This document shows, piece by piece, positions 33,585 to 42,910 of a DNA stretch of 64,000 bases. The first letter of the stretch is position 1. Each line of letters starts with the position of its first letter. The notes beneath the pieces were generated by a model, which saw nothing but the letters and a program-made list of their open reading frames with translations, did no database searches and was not told where the DNA came from. The stretch is from Lachnospiraceae bacterium (GTDB lineage: Bacteria > Bacillota > Clostridia > Lachnospirales > Lachnospiraceae): NCBI GenBank assembly GCA_017962105.1, contig JAGCVY010000081.1:1-64000 (forward strand), written 5' to 3'. A program made the position numbers and the translations under genes.

Positions 33585-35054
33585 TCACAATAAGGTCTTC
33601 ACTGCCTCCTTCCATCCGCGGATGTGAGCAGCCCTCGTCTCGTCGCTCATCTGCGGACGGAAAATGGTTTCCCCGGCACCGCTGCCGAGTTCCGACGGAT
33701 CCGCCCAAAAGCCGGTGGCAAGGCCGGCAAGATAGGCAGCCCCCAGAGCTGTTGATTCCACACAGGCCGGCCGGATGACAGCCGCGTTGCTGATGTCCGC
33801 CTGTGTCTGCATTAAGAAATTGTTCACGCTTGCGCCGCCGTCGACGCGAAGAGATCCCACCGGGCTTCCGGCGTCCTGCTCCATGGCGCGCACGATGTCG
33901 TTGACCTGGAACACGATCGCATCCAAAGCTGCACGGATGATGTGATACCGGCCGACGCCCCGGGTAAGGCCGGTGATGATGCCCTTGGCCTCCGGCTTCC
34001 AGTACGGCGCCCCCAGCCCGGTAAATGCGGGCACGATATAGCATCCGTTGGTGTCCGGAACCTTCTGCGCTAATTCCTCCGTCTCCGCGGCCGTCCCGAT
34101 CAGCCCGATCTCGTCGCGGAGCCACTGCACGATGGCGCCGCCCATGAAGACCGACCCTTCCAGCGCGTAGGTGACTTGGCCGTTCCGGCCCCAGGCGATG
34201 GTGGTGACGAGACCATTTTCCGAAGAAATCGGCGTCTCGCCCGTGTTCATCAGAAGGAAGCACCCGGTGCCGTAGGTGTTCTTGATGTCGCCTACTGTGA
34301 ACGCCCGCTGCCCGAACAGTGCGGCCTGCTGGTCACCCGCAGCGCCCGCGATGCGGATGGGACCGCCCAGAAATTCCGCTGCCGACTCCCCGTATATTTC
34401 GCTGTTTCCCACGGGGGTCGGGAGCATGCTCATGGGGATTCCCAACAGACGGCAAATGTCCTCATCCCACTGAAGGGTGTGGATGTTGAACAGCATCGTG
34501 CGGGAAGCGTTGCTTAAGTCCGTCACGTGCTTTGCGCCCTTGGTGAGTTTCCAGATAAGCCACGTCTCCACGGTGCCGAACAGAAGCTTCCCCTGCTCTG
34601 CCCGCTCTCTTGCGCCCTCGACATGATCGAGGATCCAGGCAAGCTTCGTGGCCGAAAAATAAGGATCCAGCACCAGTCCCGTCTTCTCCCGGATCTGCTG
34701 TGCGTAGGGCTGCAGCCGTTCGCAGTAATCCGCGGTCCGGCGGCACTGCCAGACGATGGCGCGGTACACCGGACGCCCCGTCTCGCGGTCCCACACGATG
34801 GTGGTTTCCCGCTGGTTCGTGATGCCGATGGCTTCGATCTCCGCCGCGGTGATGCCCGCCTTGCTCATGGCCTCCACCGCCACGCCGAGCTGTGCCGACC
34901 ACAGTTCCATCGGGTCGTGCTCCACCCAGCCCGCCTGCGGATAGTACTGCGTGATCTCCTTCTGCGCCACGCTGACAATCTCGCTGTTATGGTTGAAAAT
35001 AATGGCTCTCTCCGATGTGGTCCCCGCATCGAAGGACAAGATATACCGCTCCAT
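33585..35054 (-). CDS. glpK: Glycerol kinase
   Basis: Phosphorylates glycerol to glycerol-3-phosphate. 489 residues, normal for FGGY kinases. N-terminal [13 protein letters not shown] is the ATP phosphate loop (the usual family form is DQGTTSS). [18 protein letters not shown] and GCFLLMNTG, then GLGAPYW and [15 protein letters not shown] match glycerol kinases specifically rather than xylulose kinases. Start ATG with AGAAGGGG. It follows a lipase gene by 22 nt; together they would release and trap glycerol. Confidence 0.96.
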   Translation of the reverse strand: MERYILSFDAGTTSERAIIFNHNSEIVSVAQKEITQYYPQAGWVEHDPMELWSAQLGVAVEAMSKAGITAAEIEAIGITNQRETTIVWDRETGRPVYRAIVWQCRRTADYCERLQPYAQQIREKTGLVLDPYFSATKLAWILDHVEGARERAEQGKLLFGTVETWLIWKLTKGAKHVTDLSNASRTMLFNIHTLQWDEDICRLLGIPMSMLPTPVGNSEIYGESAAEFLGGPIRIAGAAGDQQAALFGQRAFTVGDIKNTYGTGCFLLMNTGETPISSENGLVTTIAWGRNGQVTYALEGSVFMGGAIVQWLRDEIGLIGTAAETEELAQKVPDTNGCYIVPAFTGLGAPYWKPEAKGIITGLTRGVGRYHIIRAALDAIVFQVNDIVRAMEQDAGSPVGSLRVDGGASVNNFLMQTQADISNAAVIRPACVESTALGAAYLAGLATGFWADPSELGSGAGETIFRPQMSDETRAAHIRGWKEAVKTLL

Positions 35055-35076
35055 AAAACCCCTTCTCCGAACTCTT

Positions 35077-36078
35077 CTAATCGTTGTCTTCGTCCGGGCT
35101 CTTTCCCTCCGTATCGGAGGAAACACCAGCCGCCCCGTCCTCCAGGAAATTCAGGATATCGGCCCAGACCTTCTCCTTCTCCCGCTCACGCAGAATCTCG
35201 TGGCGCATGCCGGGATATATCTTCCCCTTGCTGTTCATATATCCCTGCTTTCGCAGCAGCTTGATGGCCTCGCCGAGCTTCTCTCGGGAAATGGCGCAGG
35301 GATCGTCGCCGCCGGAATAGAACCTGATCGGAAGTTCGGGATTGCGCATTCCGTAACCGCCGTCTCTGTAGGTGAGCATCGCCAGCTTGATCAGGTTCTC
35401 GTAGCCGTTCAGCGTAAACGTGTAACCGCACAGCGGATCCTCGTTGAAGATGCGGACCTCCTCCGGGTCCGAGTTGGTCCACGCATGGGGCGTGTGCTCC
35501 TTGGCAAATGCCTTCTCATACCCGTTCCCGACGATGAAATCCACGATCTTCGAGCGCTCGTGGCCACCCTTTTGATTGATCAGAGCCTGCACCAGCTTAA
35601 GCCCCGGCTTCATTCCGGAAAGCTTCGACGGACAGCCGAGAAGCACCAGTTTGTCCAGCTCGTCATCGTGATCCCGCAGGTAGCAGCGTGCACACAGCGT
35701 ACCCATGCTGTGGGCGATCATGTAGAACGGCAGCTTCCTTCCTCCGGTGCTGGCCTCCGCGTACCGCTTTGTCTCCTTCACGATCTCGTGCATGTCGAGA
35801 ATCATGGCGATATAACCGCCCTCATAGAGAAATCCCAGGTCCTGCGGCGAGCGCACGCTCTCCCCGTGTCCGCGGTGGTCGAAGGAAACCGCGATATATC
35901 CCTGCTCCGCAAGGAACCGCTGGAACGCGTCGTAGCGCCCCTTGTGCTCGCACATGCCGTGGACGATCACCACCGCGCCGCGCACCGCAGCCGCATTGTC
36001 CGGCTCCATGCGAAGCACCGCGATCTCCAGTTCATCGGTTCCCGATATATGTTTGTATTCCGTAGTTAAAATTCCCAT
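35077..36078 (-). CDS. Alpha/beta hydrolase, monoacylglycerol-lipase-like (serine aminopeptidase S33 family)
   Basis: 333 residues, no signal peptide, so probably cytoplasmic. Hydrolase landmarks: [14 protein letters not shown] (oxyanion loop), FDHRGHGES, nucleophile Ser in AHSMGTL, Asp in the GGDDPCAI loop and the late His in GMRHEIL. These match the monoglyceride lipase/lysophospholipase group. ATG at 36078 has GGAGG 8 nt upstream. It heads the operon with glpK, which suggests that its natural substrates are glycerol esters. Confidence 0.87.
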   Translation of the reverse strand: MGILTTEYKHISGTDELEIAVLRMEPDNAAAVRGAVVIVHGMCEHKGRYDAFQRFLAEQGYIAVSFDHRGHGESVRSPQDLGFLYEGGYIAMILDMHEIVKETKRYAEASTGGRKLPFYMIAHSMGTLCARCYLRDHDDELDKLVLLGCPSKLSGMKPGLKLVQALINQKGGHERSKIVDFIVGNGYEKAFAKEHTPHAWTNSDPEEVRIFNEDPLCGYTFTLNGYENLIKLAMLTYRDGGYGMRNPELPIRFYSGGDDPCAISREKLGEAIKLLRKQGYMNSKGKIYPGMRHEILREREKEKVWADILNFLEDGAAGVSSDTEGKSPDEDND

Positions 36079-36104
36079 GGTCAAAGCCTCCTCTTTGAAA
36101 GGAT

Positions 36105-36134
36105 ATTATACCACAAATGCCCCTTCAAAGGCAA
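36105..36134 (-). promoter_or_regulatory. Promoter of the lipase-glpK operon
   Basis: Minus-strand -35 TTGCCT (36129-36134), 18-bp spacer, perfect -10 TATAAT (36105-36110), 27 nt before the start codon, so the leader is very short. Confidence 0.6.
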
Positions 36135-36162
36135 CCGCAGAGGCTGTACTTCCAAGGGGCAT
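36117..36162 (-). terminator. Possible terminator of the ABC-permease gene
   Basis: Inverted repeat ATGCCCCTT/AAGGGGCAT enclosing 28 nt, 17 nt after the permease stop. The tail is only TTGTGG, so termination may be weak; the left arm overlaps the lipase promoter. Confidence 0.4.
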
Positions 36163-36178
36163 GATCGATGCGCGGTAT

Positions 36179-37828
36179 TCAATTCAGATCCGTCAGCTTC
36201 GTGCGGCGGATTTTCCGGTACAGCATCGCAGTAACCGCGACGATAACCGCAGCGGCCAACGCACACGACAGGTTTGTAAACCTCTTCGGGGCCACACAGA
36301 CCAGAAGTCCGGGGATGGCTGCCGCGAACAATCCCAGCATGCTGACTCCCGCCGCGGCGCTCTGCTTCACGACCTCAGTGGCATTTTCCCACGAAAACTT
36401 CGGGAATTTCAGGTTGCACCACAGTCCGAACACGACGGAAAATGTGCAGTACACCAGAGGTATCAGCAGAAGCCACAGCCGAGCCGCCGCGTCAGCGCGG
36501 ACCGTGAACAGCAGAATGATTTCCGTGATGACGTAAAACGGCGCAAGCACCAGCAGGTTAAAGAGAAGCTTTGCGTCCCATATGGTCTCGGATGCAACCG
36601 GAAGGCTCCAGGGGATCCACCGGTTCTTTCCCTCGATGGAGACGGACGACGCCGTGATGCTCATCACGCACACGACCATCGCGATCAGAAACGGAAACGC
36701 CGCTTCCGGATAGACCTTGATCGGAATCTGTTTCGTCTTCTCCGCGAGTTTCGCGGAACTGATAAAGCCGAGGCAGATCGCCATGCCGACCATCAGGACC
36801 GGTCCCACGATGGTGTTGGCGATGTATATGCCGATGGAGGTGTACCGCTTCGCCTCCATCGAGACGAGGGAGGCCATCACCGACCTCTGCCGGATGTCCG
36901 AAGGCCGGTACTCCCGGTGCACCGAGGACGGCGCGAGTCTTCCCGAGATGGCGAAAAGATTCCGTCCGATCACCATCGCGGTGAGCAGCAGAACAACGAG
37001 GGAGGCAAGCCCGATCCCCAAAGTGGCGTGCACATTTTTCGACGCGATCTTCACACCGGTCTTCACGACCGGCATCGAGGATTCCATCTTATCCATCACC
37101 CTGCCGGCCTCCGCAGAAAGCTTAGCCATCACCTCCGCATCCCTCTCGGCTTTGGTCTTGCCGGAGGATTCCGAAAGGGTTGAAAGATTCACGGAGAACG
37201 CGTTCCCGCCGGTGAAAACCGCCGGAAGCAGAAGGCCACCGATCACGACGATCACAACGAGGACAACCTCCGCCAGCACCTTGTGGCGCATCCGCGAGAT
37301 TACGGCTGCAAACAGGATCCCGATCCACGCGGCGACCGCCGTGGGAAGGATCGGCACCAGCAGGATGGTAAGCACCGCACAGACGTAAAATGAAGCCCCT
37401 GGCTTCATCCACACCGCGTAGACCGTCAGCGTCGGGACCAAAACGACGACCGCCACCGCCAGACCCTCGATATACATGCGGACCAGCCTTGCCGACGCCA
37501 CGGAAAGGCTTCGGATCGGAAGCGACGACAGAAGCTCCCGGTCCCTCTCCCGGTAGAGACATGTCCGTGCCTTAAGGATCCCGAGAAAAAGGATGATCGC
37601 CGCCGCGGCAATCGTATAGAAAAACGGGATGAACCGGCCGATCCCGATCTTCGCGCACATGTATGCTCCTGCGGTCAGATAACCGACAGCCATGACGATC
37701 AGAAGCACGATCGTGCCAAGAAGCAAGGTCCTGCGCTTCTTATCCGCGGGGTTCTTCGTATGCCGATAGACATTGATCCCGAACAGGTTCCGAAGTTCCA
37801 ATTTTATGAAAGGCAGAAATGCGCTCAT
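36179..37828 (-). CDS. ABC exporter permease, large multi-pass
   Basis: 549 residues with about 12 hydrophobic segments in two blocks separated by a soluble stretch near 215-275. N-terminal FLPFIKLELRNLFGINVYRHTKNPADKKRR-like region resembles the putative ABC exporter (ABC-2-related) permeases of Clostridia. It follows an ATPase gene by 74 nt, with which it should form one transporter. Substrate unknown, drug, lipid or peptide possible. Confidence 0.8.
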   Translation of the reverse strand: MSAFLPFIKLELRNLFGINVYRHTKNPADKKRRTLLLGTIVLLIVMAVGYLTAGAYMCAKIGIGRFIPFFYTIAAAAIILFLGILKARTCLYRERDRELLSSLPIRSLSVASARLVRMYIEGLAVAVVVLVPTLTVYAVWMKPGASFYVCAVLTILLVPILPTAVAAWIGILFAAVISRMRHKVLAEVVLVVIVVIGGLLLPAVFTGGNAFSVNLSTLSESSGKTKAERDAEVMAKLSAEAGRVMDKMESSMPVVKTGVKIASKNVHATLGIGLASLVVLLLTAMVIGRNLFAISGRLAPSSVHREYRPSDIRQRSVMASLVSMEAKRYTSIGIYIANTIVGPVLMVGMAICLGFISSAKLAEKTKQIPIKVYPEAAFPFLIAMVVCVMSITASSVSIEGKNRWIPWSLPVASETIWDAKLLFNLLVLAPFYVITEIILLFTVRADAAARLWLLLIPLVYCTFSVVFGLWCNLKFPKFSWENATEVVKQSAAAGVSMLGLFAAAIPGLLVCVAPKRFTNLSCALAAAVIVAVTAMLYRKIRRTKLTDLN

Positions 37829-37902
37829 TTCTCACACAACTCCTTCATTCCGAAAAGCTACAGGGTAACAGCCGGCAGACTTTTGGTCCGTCTGCCATAG
37901 TC

Positions 37903-38622
37903 TCACTGATTGTCCGCCGCGGTCTCCATAAAGAGCGACTCCAACGACTCGCGGTCCTTCACGACCTCGCTCATCAGGCCGTCCGCGATCAGCCGGCCCT
38001 GCTTGATGATCGCGACCTTGTTGCAAAGCTTCTCCGCCACATCCAGCACGTGGGTGGAGAAGAAGATCGCGCAGCCCTGCTCCGTCATTTTCCGCATATA
38101 CTCCTTCAGAAGGAAGGCCGCCTTGGGGTCCAGACCGACGAAGGGCTCGTCCATGATCAAAAGTTTCGGCTCATGGATCAGCGCGGAGATCAGCACCAGC
38201 TTCTGCTTCATTCCGTGGGAGTAACCGGAAACCAGGTCCCCGAGGGCATCCGTGATCTCAAAGGCCTTCGCGTACTCCGCGATGCGGCTCTCCCGGTCCG
38301 CCGTCGAGACACCGTAGATATCGGAGATAAAATTCAGGTACTGAATGCCCGTGAGGAACTCATAGATATCCGGGTTGTCCGGCACATAGGCGATGCGCTG
38401 TTTGACCGCAACCGGCTCCTTCGCAAGGTCCAGCCCGTCGATCGTCACGGATCCCTCGTCGTATGCGTGGATACCCGTGACAGCCCGCAGAAGCGTGGTC
38501 TTGCCGGCCCCGTTGTGTCCGATGAAGGCGTAGATATCTCCCGGCTGAATGTGCAGGGAAATGTCCGTGATCCCCTTGGTGGTTCCCTTGTAGATTTTTG
38601 TCAGATTCTTTATGACTAACAT
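37903..38622 (-). CDS. ABC transporter ATP-binding protein
   Basis: 239 residues: a single NBD with Walker A GHNGAGKTT, signature YSHGMKQKL, Walker B LLIMDEPFVGLD and H-loop FFSTHVLD. The YSHGMKQ form is typical of ABC-2/exporter ATPases. AAAAAGGAGAT precedes the ATG. Partner is probably the large permease downstream. The upstream gene is the histidine kinase, 16 nt away. Confidence 0.93.
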   Translation of the reverse strand: MLVIKNLTKIYKGTTKGITDISLHIQPGDIYAFIGHNGAGKTTLLRAVTGIHAYDEGSVTIDGLDLAKEPVAVKQRIAYVPDNPDIYEFLTGIQYLNFISDIYGVSTADRESRIAEYAKAFEITDALGDLVSGYSHGMKQKLVLISALIHEPKLLIMDEPFVGLDPKAAFLLKEYMRKMTEQGCAIFFSTHVLDVAEKLCNKVAIIKQGRLIADGLMSEVVKDRESLESLFMETAADNQ

Positions 38623-38638
38623 CTCTGAATCTCCTTTT

Positions 38639-39601
38639 TCATTCTGCTGCGGATTCCGCCGGCTCCGATGCCTCAGGCACCGGTTCGGAAAATGCCGCCT
38701 GCTCCGTCAGGGGCAGCCGGATCTCCACAGCGAACACGTTGTCCCGAAGCGTCGCTCCGATGGTTCCTCCCATGCGCTCCGTAAGCTCCTTCGCGATCGC
38801 GAGGCCGAGGCCGCTGGAGGCGTTTCGGTGATACCGGTCCGCCGTGTAGAACTGCTCGAACACACGGCCGATCTCAATCTCCTCCGGATGCTCCACGGGA
38901 TTAGCGATAGTCACCAGCGCGGTGCGCGCACCCTCGCGGCAAAGCCGTACGGACAGGGCTTTCTTCCCGTGCAGCACCGCATTTTTCGTAATATTCTGAA
39001 GGATGCGCTTGACCGCCGTCACGTTGCCCTCCATCACAAGGGCTTCCTCCGCGATATCGATCTCCGGCTCAATGCCGGCTTCCTTCCACACATCGTAGTA
39101 GGAAAGGACCGTATCCGCCACGACGCTTCGCAGGGATACCGGCTCCAGCTCCAACTCGTACGCATCATTTTTCAACTTGGTGAAGGTGAAGAGGTCCTCT
39201 AAAAGCTCCTTCATGGTTCCGATCCGCTCGCCGATGATGGCGGTGTACCGCTCGCGATCCTCCTCCGACGCTGCGTCGCGAAGGAGCTGCACATAACCGT
39301 CCAGAGAAGTGAGCGGGGTGCGGATGTCATGGGAGAGGTTTGCGTAGGCGTCGGCGATCAGCTTCTCGCGCTCGCTCATGGCATGCTTGCGGTCGCGGAC
39401 ATCGTCAAGGGTTTTGTTGATCTCCGTGGCGATTGCCAGCTCTCCCAGCATTTCCGCGTTGACGGATACCCGCATCGCGGAGTCCTTCTCGCGGATAAAC
39501 GCAAGCTGCCGGCAGATTGCCATGTTCTGCCTCCACAAAAGGATGAGCCACACGGTCTCGCCTGCCGCGATCACGCTGAGTATGACGATTGCAACCTCCA
39601 T
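38639..39601 (-). CDS. Sensor histidine kinase without adjacent response regulator
   Basis: 320 residues. One N-terminal membrane helix (about 3-23), a coiled linker, HisKA H-box NLSHDIRTPLTSL with phospho-His near residue 91, then a HATPase_c domain with NAVLHG (N-box) and GLGLAIAKEL (G-box). The short sensor resembles intramembrane-sensing kinases tied to ABC exporters. It sits between two ABC transporter gene pairs, but no response regulator gene is nearby. The cognate regulator must be elsewhere, or it signals to a non-adjacent one. Confidence 0.88.
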   Translation of the reverse strand: MEVAIVILSVIAAGETVWLILLWRQNMAICRQLAFIREKDSAMRVSVNAEMLGELAIATEINKTLDDVRDRKHAMSEREKLIADAYANLSHDIRTPLTSLDGYVQLLRDAASEEDRERYTAIIGERIGTMKELLEDLFTFTKLKNDAYELELEPVSLRSVVADTVLSYYDVWKEAGIEPEIDIAEEALVMEGNVTAVKRILQNITKNAVLHGKKALSVRLCREGARTALVTIANPVEHPEEIEIGRVFEQFYTADRYHRNASSGLGLAIAKELTERMGGTIGATLRDNVFAVEIRLPLTEQAAFSEPVPEASEPAESAAE

Positions 39602-39697
39602 AACAAATCTCCCTTCTATACCACTTCACCGGAGACGGGGTACATCCCCGCCTCCGGCAGTTTTCCAAAACCGGGACGATCTTTTCAACCAGCCGGT

Positions 39698-40540
39698 TTA
39701 TACCAGATCTTTTTTTGTCATCCAGAGGCTTCCGACAAGTGCCGAAACCACTGCGAAGGCTAATGCTACTACAAGAGTAGAACCTAGAATATTTCTGCTG
39801 TCAATACCATACTTCATAATGCGTCCGCTGACGGTGTAATCCGAGATTGCCGCATTTTTCCAGCCGAGTTTCTCAAGCCCCTTGTCAGCCAGGCTGTACA
39901 GTGCCGCGAACACATGCATGGAGATGCAGCACGATACGATCATGCTGATCAGGTTGTTGCGAAGGATCAGGCACAGCGCCATAATGACCCACGCAAAGAC
40001 CACATGCAGAACACCCTGAACCGCCAGAACCTCGAAAATCTTTCCGGCCGGGTCCATGACAATCTTGTGTCCGCCGATATATACGCCGAGGCAGGAGCTA
40101 ATGATAAACAATACGAAGAAGATCACAGTGTACGCCAGCACGGCAACGGCCTTGGCAAATACCAGATTGTACCGATGCTTCACCGCACCTCCGTAGTTTT
40201 TGATATATCCGGAATTAAAGTCCGCCGTCGCAAAAATGACAGTGAAGATTCCGATGAACAGCGCGCACAGCATTCCCTTCGCCGCGGAGGTGATGATCTC
40301 GAGGAAGCCGTAGCTGCCGTCGTCGTTGCGCTTCATGGAAATGCTCATGCCGATGTTCGCCACCGGATCGTCCTTCTCGGACTCCGCTGCCTCAATGGCC
40401 TGCTGAAGTTCCGGGCTGTCCGTTATTACATCATTGAGGGCAACCGTGACCACGTTCATAACGGCCACGATGATCAGAATTACCCAAAAGCTCTTCATCC
40501 GTACCATCCGGTACAGTTCCATACGAATCATATTTAACAT
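39698..40540 (-). CDS. ABC-2 type permease
   Basis: 280 residues, six hydrophobic segments: one at the N-terminus (about 15-33), a large extracellular loop, and five in the C-terminal half. The arrangement fits lantibiotic/bacitracin-immunity permeases. The ATG at 40540 is preferred over 40552, which lies too close to its SD. It is 19 nt after the ATPase gene. Confidence 0.8.
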   Translation of the reverse strand: MLNMIRMELYRMVRMKSFWVILIIVAVMNVVTVALNDVITDSPELQQAIEAAESEKDDPVANIGMSISMKRNDDGSYGFLEIITSAAKGMLCALFIGIFTVIFATADFNSGYIKNYGGAVKHRYNLVFAKAVAVLAYTVIFFVLFIISSCLGVYIGGHKIVMDPAGKIFEVLAVQGVLHVVFAWVIMALCLILRNNLISMIVSCCISMHVFAALYSLADKGLEKLGWKNAAISDYTVSGRIMKYGIDSRNILGSTLVVALAFAVVSALVGSLWMTKKDLV

Positions 40541-40559
40541 AGTTCTCACCATTTTCCTT

Positions 40560-41465
40560 TCAATCCGCCGTCGTGTTCAGGAAGAACGACTCAAGGCTCT
40601 CATTGTTCACCGCAATCTTGCTGACCAGAAGGCCGGCCTTGTTCAGCTCGCGGTTGATGTACGCGACATCCTCCAAACGCTCCATGATGTTCAGGGTTTC
40701 CTTGTCAACCACCTTGTAGTTGGTGATACCGAGGTTGTCCAGCACCGTGCTTGCAAGCTCCGGCCGGTCCACAACCGCCTCGATCCTCAGGCTGCAGCGC
40801 TCCGAGAGCTCCTCGGCGGTCAGCTGCTCCACAAGGCGTCCCTTGCTCATGATCCCGTAGTGGGTTGCCACCTTGGAAAGTTCCTCCAGAATGTGGCTGG
40901 AGATCAGAATGGTGATTCCCTTTTCCTTGCTGATCTGGGTGAGCATATCGCGGATCTCCACGATACCCTCCGGGTCAAGTCCGTTGATCGGCTCATCCAG
41001 AACCAAAAGATCCGGCTCGCCGACCATCGCGAGGGCAATTCCCAGGCGCTGGCGCATACCAAGCGAAAAATGCTTCGCTTTCTTCTTGCCGACATCGGCC
41101 AGCCCCACCAGCTCAAGAAGCTTTTTGATGTAGTCATCGCCCTTGATGCCGTAGCAGAGGCATTTGGCTTTCAGGTTCTCATACGCGGTCAGGTTGCCGA
41201 ACAACCCGGGATCCTCGATCAGGCAGCTCACGCGCCCTCTCACCTCCGCGAGCTCCGCGCCGCTCTTGCCGAACAGCGAGAAGCTTCCGCTTGTGGGGGC
41301 CGAAAGCCCGCCGATCATCTTCAGCGTCGTAGTCTTGCCTGCGCCGTTCTTACCGATCAGGCCGTAGATTGCTCCGCGCTCAACCTTAAGGTCGATACCG
41401 TCTACTGCAGCCTGTGTGCCGTAAACCTTCCGCAGTGCATGTGTCTGCAGAATCAATTCGCTCAT
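40560..41465 (-). CDS. ABC transporter ATP-binding protein (BcrA/lantibiotic-immunity type)
   Basis: 301 residues. Walker A GKNGAGKTT, signature FSLGMRQRLGIA, Walker B LLVLDEPINGLDP, H-loop ISSHIL, plus a C-terminal extension of about 80 residues as in BcrA-type ATPases. SD AAGGAGG. First gene of the operon that continues with its permease, the histidine kinase and the second ABC pair. Three CTTTAC repeats lie upstream. Confidence 0.92.
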   Translation of the reverse strand: MSELILQTHALRKVYGTQAAVDGIDLKVERGAIYGLIGKNGAGKTTTLKMIGGLSAPTSGSFSLFGKSGAELAEVRGRVSCLIEDPGLFGNLTAYENLKAKCLCYGIKGDDYIKKLLELVGLADVGKKKAKHFSLGMRQRLGIALAMVGEPDLLVLDEPINGLDPEGIVEIRDMLTQISKEKGITILISSHILEELSKVATHYGIMSKGRLVEQLTAEELSERCSLRIEAVVDRPELASTVLDNLGITNYKVVDKETLNIMERLEDVAYINRELNKAGLLVSKIAVNNESLESFFLNTTAD

Positions 41466-41556
41466 TTTCTTTTTCCTCCTTCAGTGGAACGATTTCGCTC
41501 GTTTCGGTTTATGGCTTTATCATAATCGGCATTACTTCAGACATCGCTAACGAAAA

Positions 41557-41585
41557 GTAAAGAAATGGTAAAGTTGTCTGTAAAG
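41557..41585 (-). promoter_or_regulatory. Triple direct repeat upstream of the ABC-kinase operon
   Basis: CTTTAC (minus strand) occurs at 41580-41585, 41568-41573 and 41557-41562, i.e. 12- and 11-bp steps, as in operators of OmpR-family regulators. It lies about 90 nt before the first gene. A -10-like TATGAT is downstream near 41520. Confidence 0.45.
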
Positions 41586-41600
41586 TTCTTTAAAACCGTT

Positions 41601-42065
41601 TCAGGCGTTTTCTCTCCTGTCAAGCCACGTAAGGAACGCCGTCAGGCCCGTCTGCAGGTCCCGGTACGTCGCATCAAAGTCATCGGTATACCACGGGTCC
41701 GCCACGTCGCGGGACAGGCCTGCGAAGGTGAGAAGTTTATACAGCTTCCGCTGCGGGTCCCCGCCTGCGATCCGCTCCATGTTGCGCATGTTGGCCGTGT
41801 CCATACCGATAATATAATCATAATGCTCGTAATCCTGCGGCGTCATACGCCTCGCCCGATGCGGGATCACCGGGATTCCGACGCTCCGCAGCTTCGCAAC
41901 CGTCCCGTAATGGGGTGAGTTGCCGATCTCCTCGTAGCTGGTCGCCGCCGAATCGATCTCAAACTGACTGTCGCGGTGCAGCTTCCGCACCATATCGGCA
42001 AGCATGCTCTGAGCCATTGTCGAGCGGCATATGTTGCCGTGGCAGATGAAAAGTACCTTTATCAT
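41601..42065 (-). CDS. Low-molecular-weight protein tyrosine phosphatase
   Basis: 154 residues. Active-site loop CHGNICRS at 8-15 (nucleophile Cys8, Arg14) and the late acid motif ADPWYTDDF with the general-acid Asp. LMW-PTPs remove phosphate from phosphotyrosine or phosphoarginine. No tyrosine kinase is adjacent, so the partner is unknown. Confidence 0.92.
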   Translation of the reverse strand: MIKVLFICHGNICRSTMAQSMLADMVRKLHRDSQFEIDSAATSYEEIGNSPHYGTVAKLRSVGIPVIPHRARRMTPQDYEHYDYIIGMDTANMRNMERIAGGDPQRKLYKLLTFAGLSRDVADPWYTDDFDATYRDLQTGLTAFLTWLDRRENA

Positions 42066-42130
42066 TTTTCGTATCCTTTACACTTCAGATTTTTTTCAAT
42101 CGTAGTTTTGCTCATATATTTCATATCTCA

Positions 42131-42790
42131 TCAATATTCGTAGGATTGATTTACTTTCCTAAGTGCAGCCACATAATCGCAACCTTTTTCTTTCACGTCT
42201 TCCGGATTTATCGGATAATGGACATTGTAAAGAACCCCTTTATCTCCAAACATATCCTCCATATAATCCTTCTCTATATGCCCGCCTACGACTTCAAGGC
42301 AGATCATAACATGATCATCACCCGGTACAATTTCTTTCTCCCACAAATACCTACACTCAAGGTTCATGAAACATTCAGCGACCATCGGCGCTTCTACCCA
42401 TGAAGCTTTCTCCGCAGTAAGCCCTGACGAAGTTATCTCATCCGCCTCGAACTGATTGTTCTGTATTGTCTTCATGCAGGCTTCGTATAAATCAGATGAC
42501 ATGAAATTTAGCACTGCTACCTTCTTTTCATTTAAGCTTTGGTAAAGATGTCCTCTCTTATTCACGCTGCATAGAATCACGTAATACCCGCCTCCATGAT
42601 TCGCACTCGTAAACCCTGCCCATGACTGCATCGTAGCATTTGGCTGTCCATTAGATTTATAGGTTGTGACAAGAAACATCGGTGTCGGTATTCCCATTAT
42701 AAATTCTTTCCAATCAAATCCGAAGTTTGTTGCAAATTCTCCGTATGTCCCACTCATAGATTCAGGCATTTCTTTGTATTGGTATTTCAT
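42131..42790 (-). CDS. Flavin reductase-like FMN-binding protein
   Basis: 219 residues. Flavin reductase (split-barrel) features: PTPMFLVTTYKSNGQPNA, SWAGFTSANHGG, KRGHLYQSL and a C-terminal GDDHVMICLEV strand. Enzymes of this group use flavin to reduce substrates or supply reduced flavin. Start at MKYQYKEM (42790) with GGAGGGAAGG upstream. The frame continues in front of it as a likely gene remnant. Confidence 0.87.
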   Translation of the reverse strand: MKYQYKEMPESMSGTYGEFATNFGFDWKEFIMGIPTPMFLVTTYKSNGQPNATMQSWAGFTSANHGGGYYVILCSVNKRGHLYQSLNEKKVAVLNFMSSDLYEACMKTIQNNQFEADEITSSGLTAEKASWVEAPMVAECFMNLECRYLWEKEIVPGDDHVMICLEVVGGHIEKDYMEDMFGDKGVLYNVHYPINPEDVKEKGCDYVAALRKVNQSYEY

Positions 42791-42910
42791 CTTTTTCCTT
42801 CCCTCCTTGTCGATCAGCAATCTCAGTACGGCTTTTTCCGTTTTATTCAAACCGACATTCAAACCGACAATTTCCTTACATATCGTAACGCTATTTATTC
42901 TTGATCTCAA
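42791..42910 (-). pseudogene. Remnant of an AlbA/RecG-like ATP-binding protein C-terminus
   Basis: The 40 codons ahead of the flavin reductase read IVGLNVGLNKTEKAVLRLLID, matching the N.GLNVGLN..EK.VL linker and HTH start found at the C-terminus of Schlafen AlbA_2/RecG-like regulators. No such gene surrounds it. The fragment joins the flavin reductase frame by chance and overlaps the 3' end of the MBL gene. Confidence 0.5.

Noticed and set aside
39771..39796. A third TTCTAC...GTAG-like palindrome
   Set aside because: It lies inside the permease coding region and does not carry the flanks shared by copies 1 and 2.
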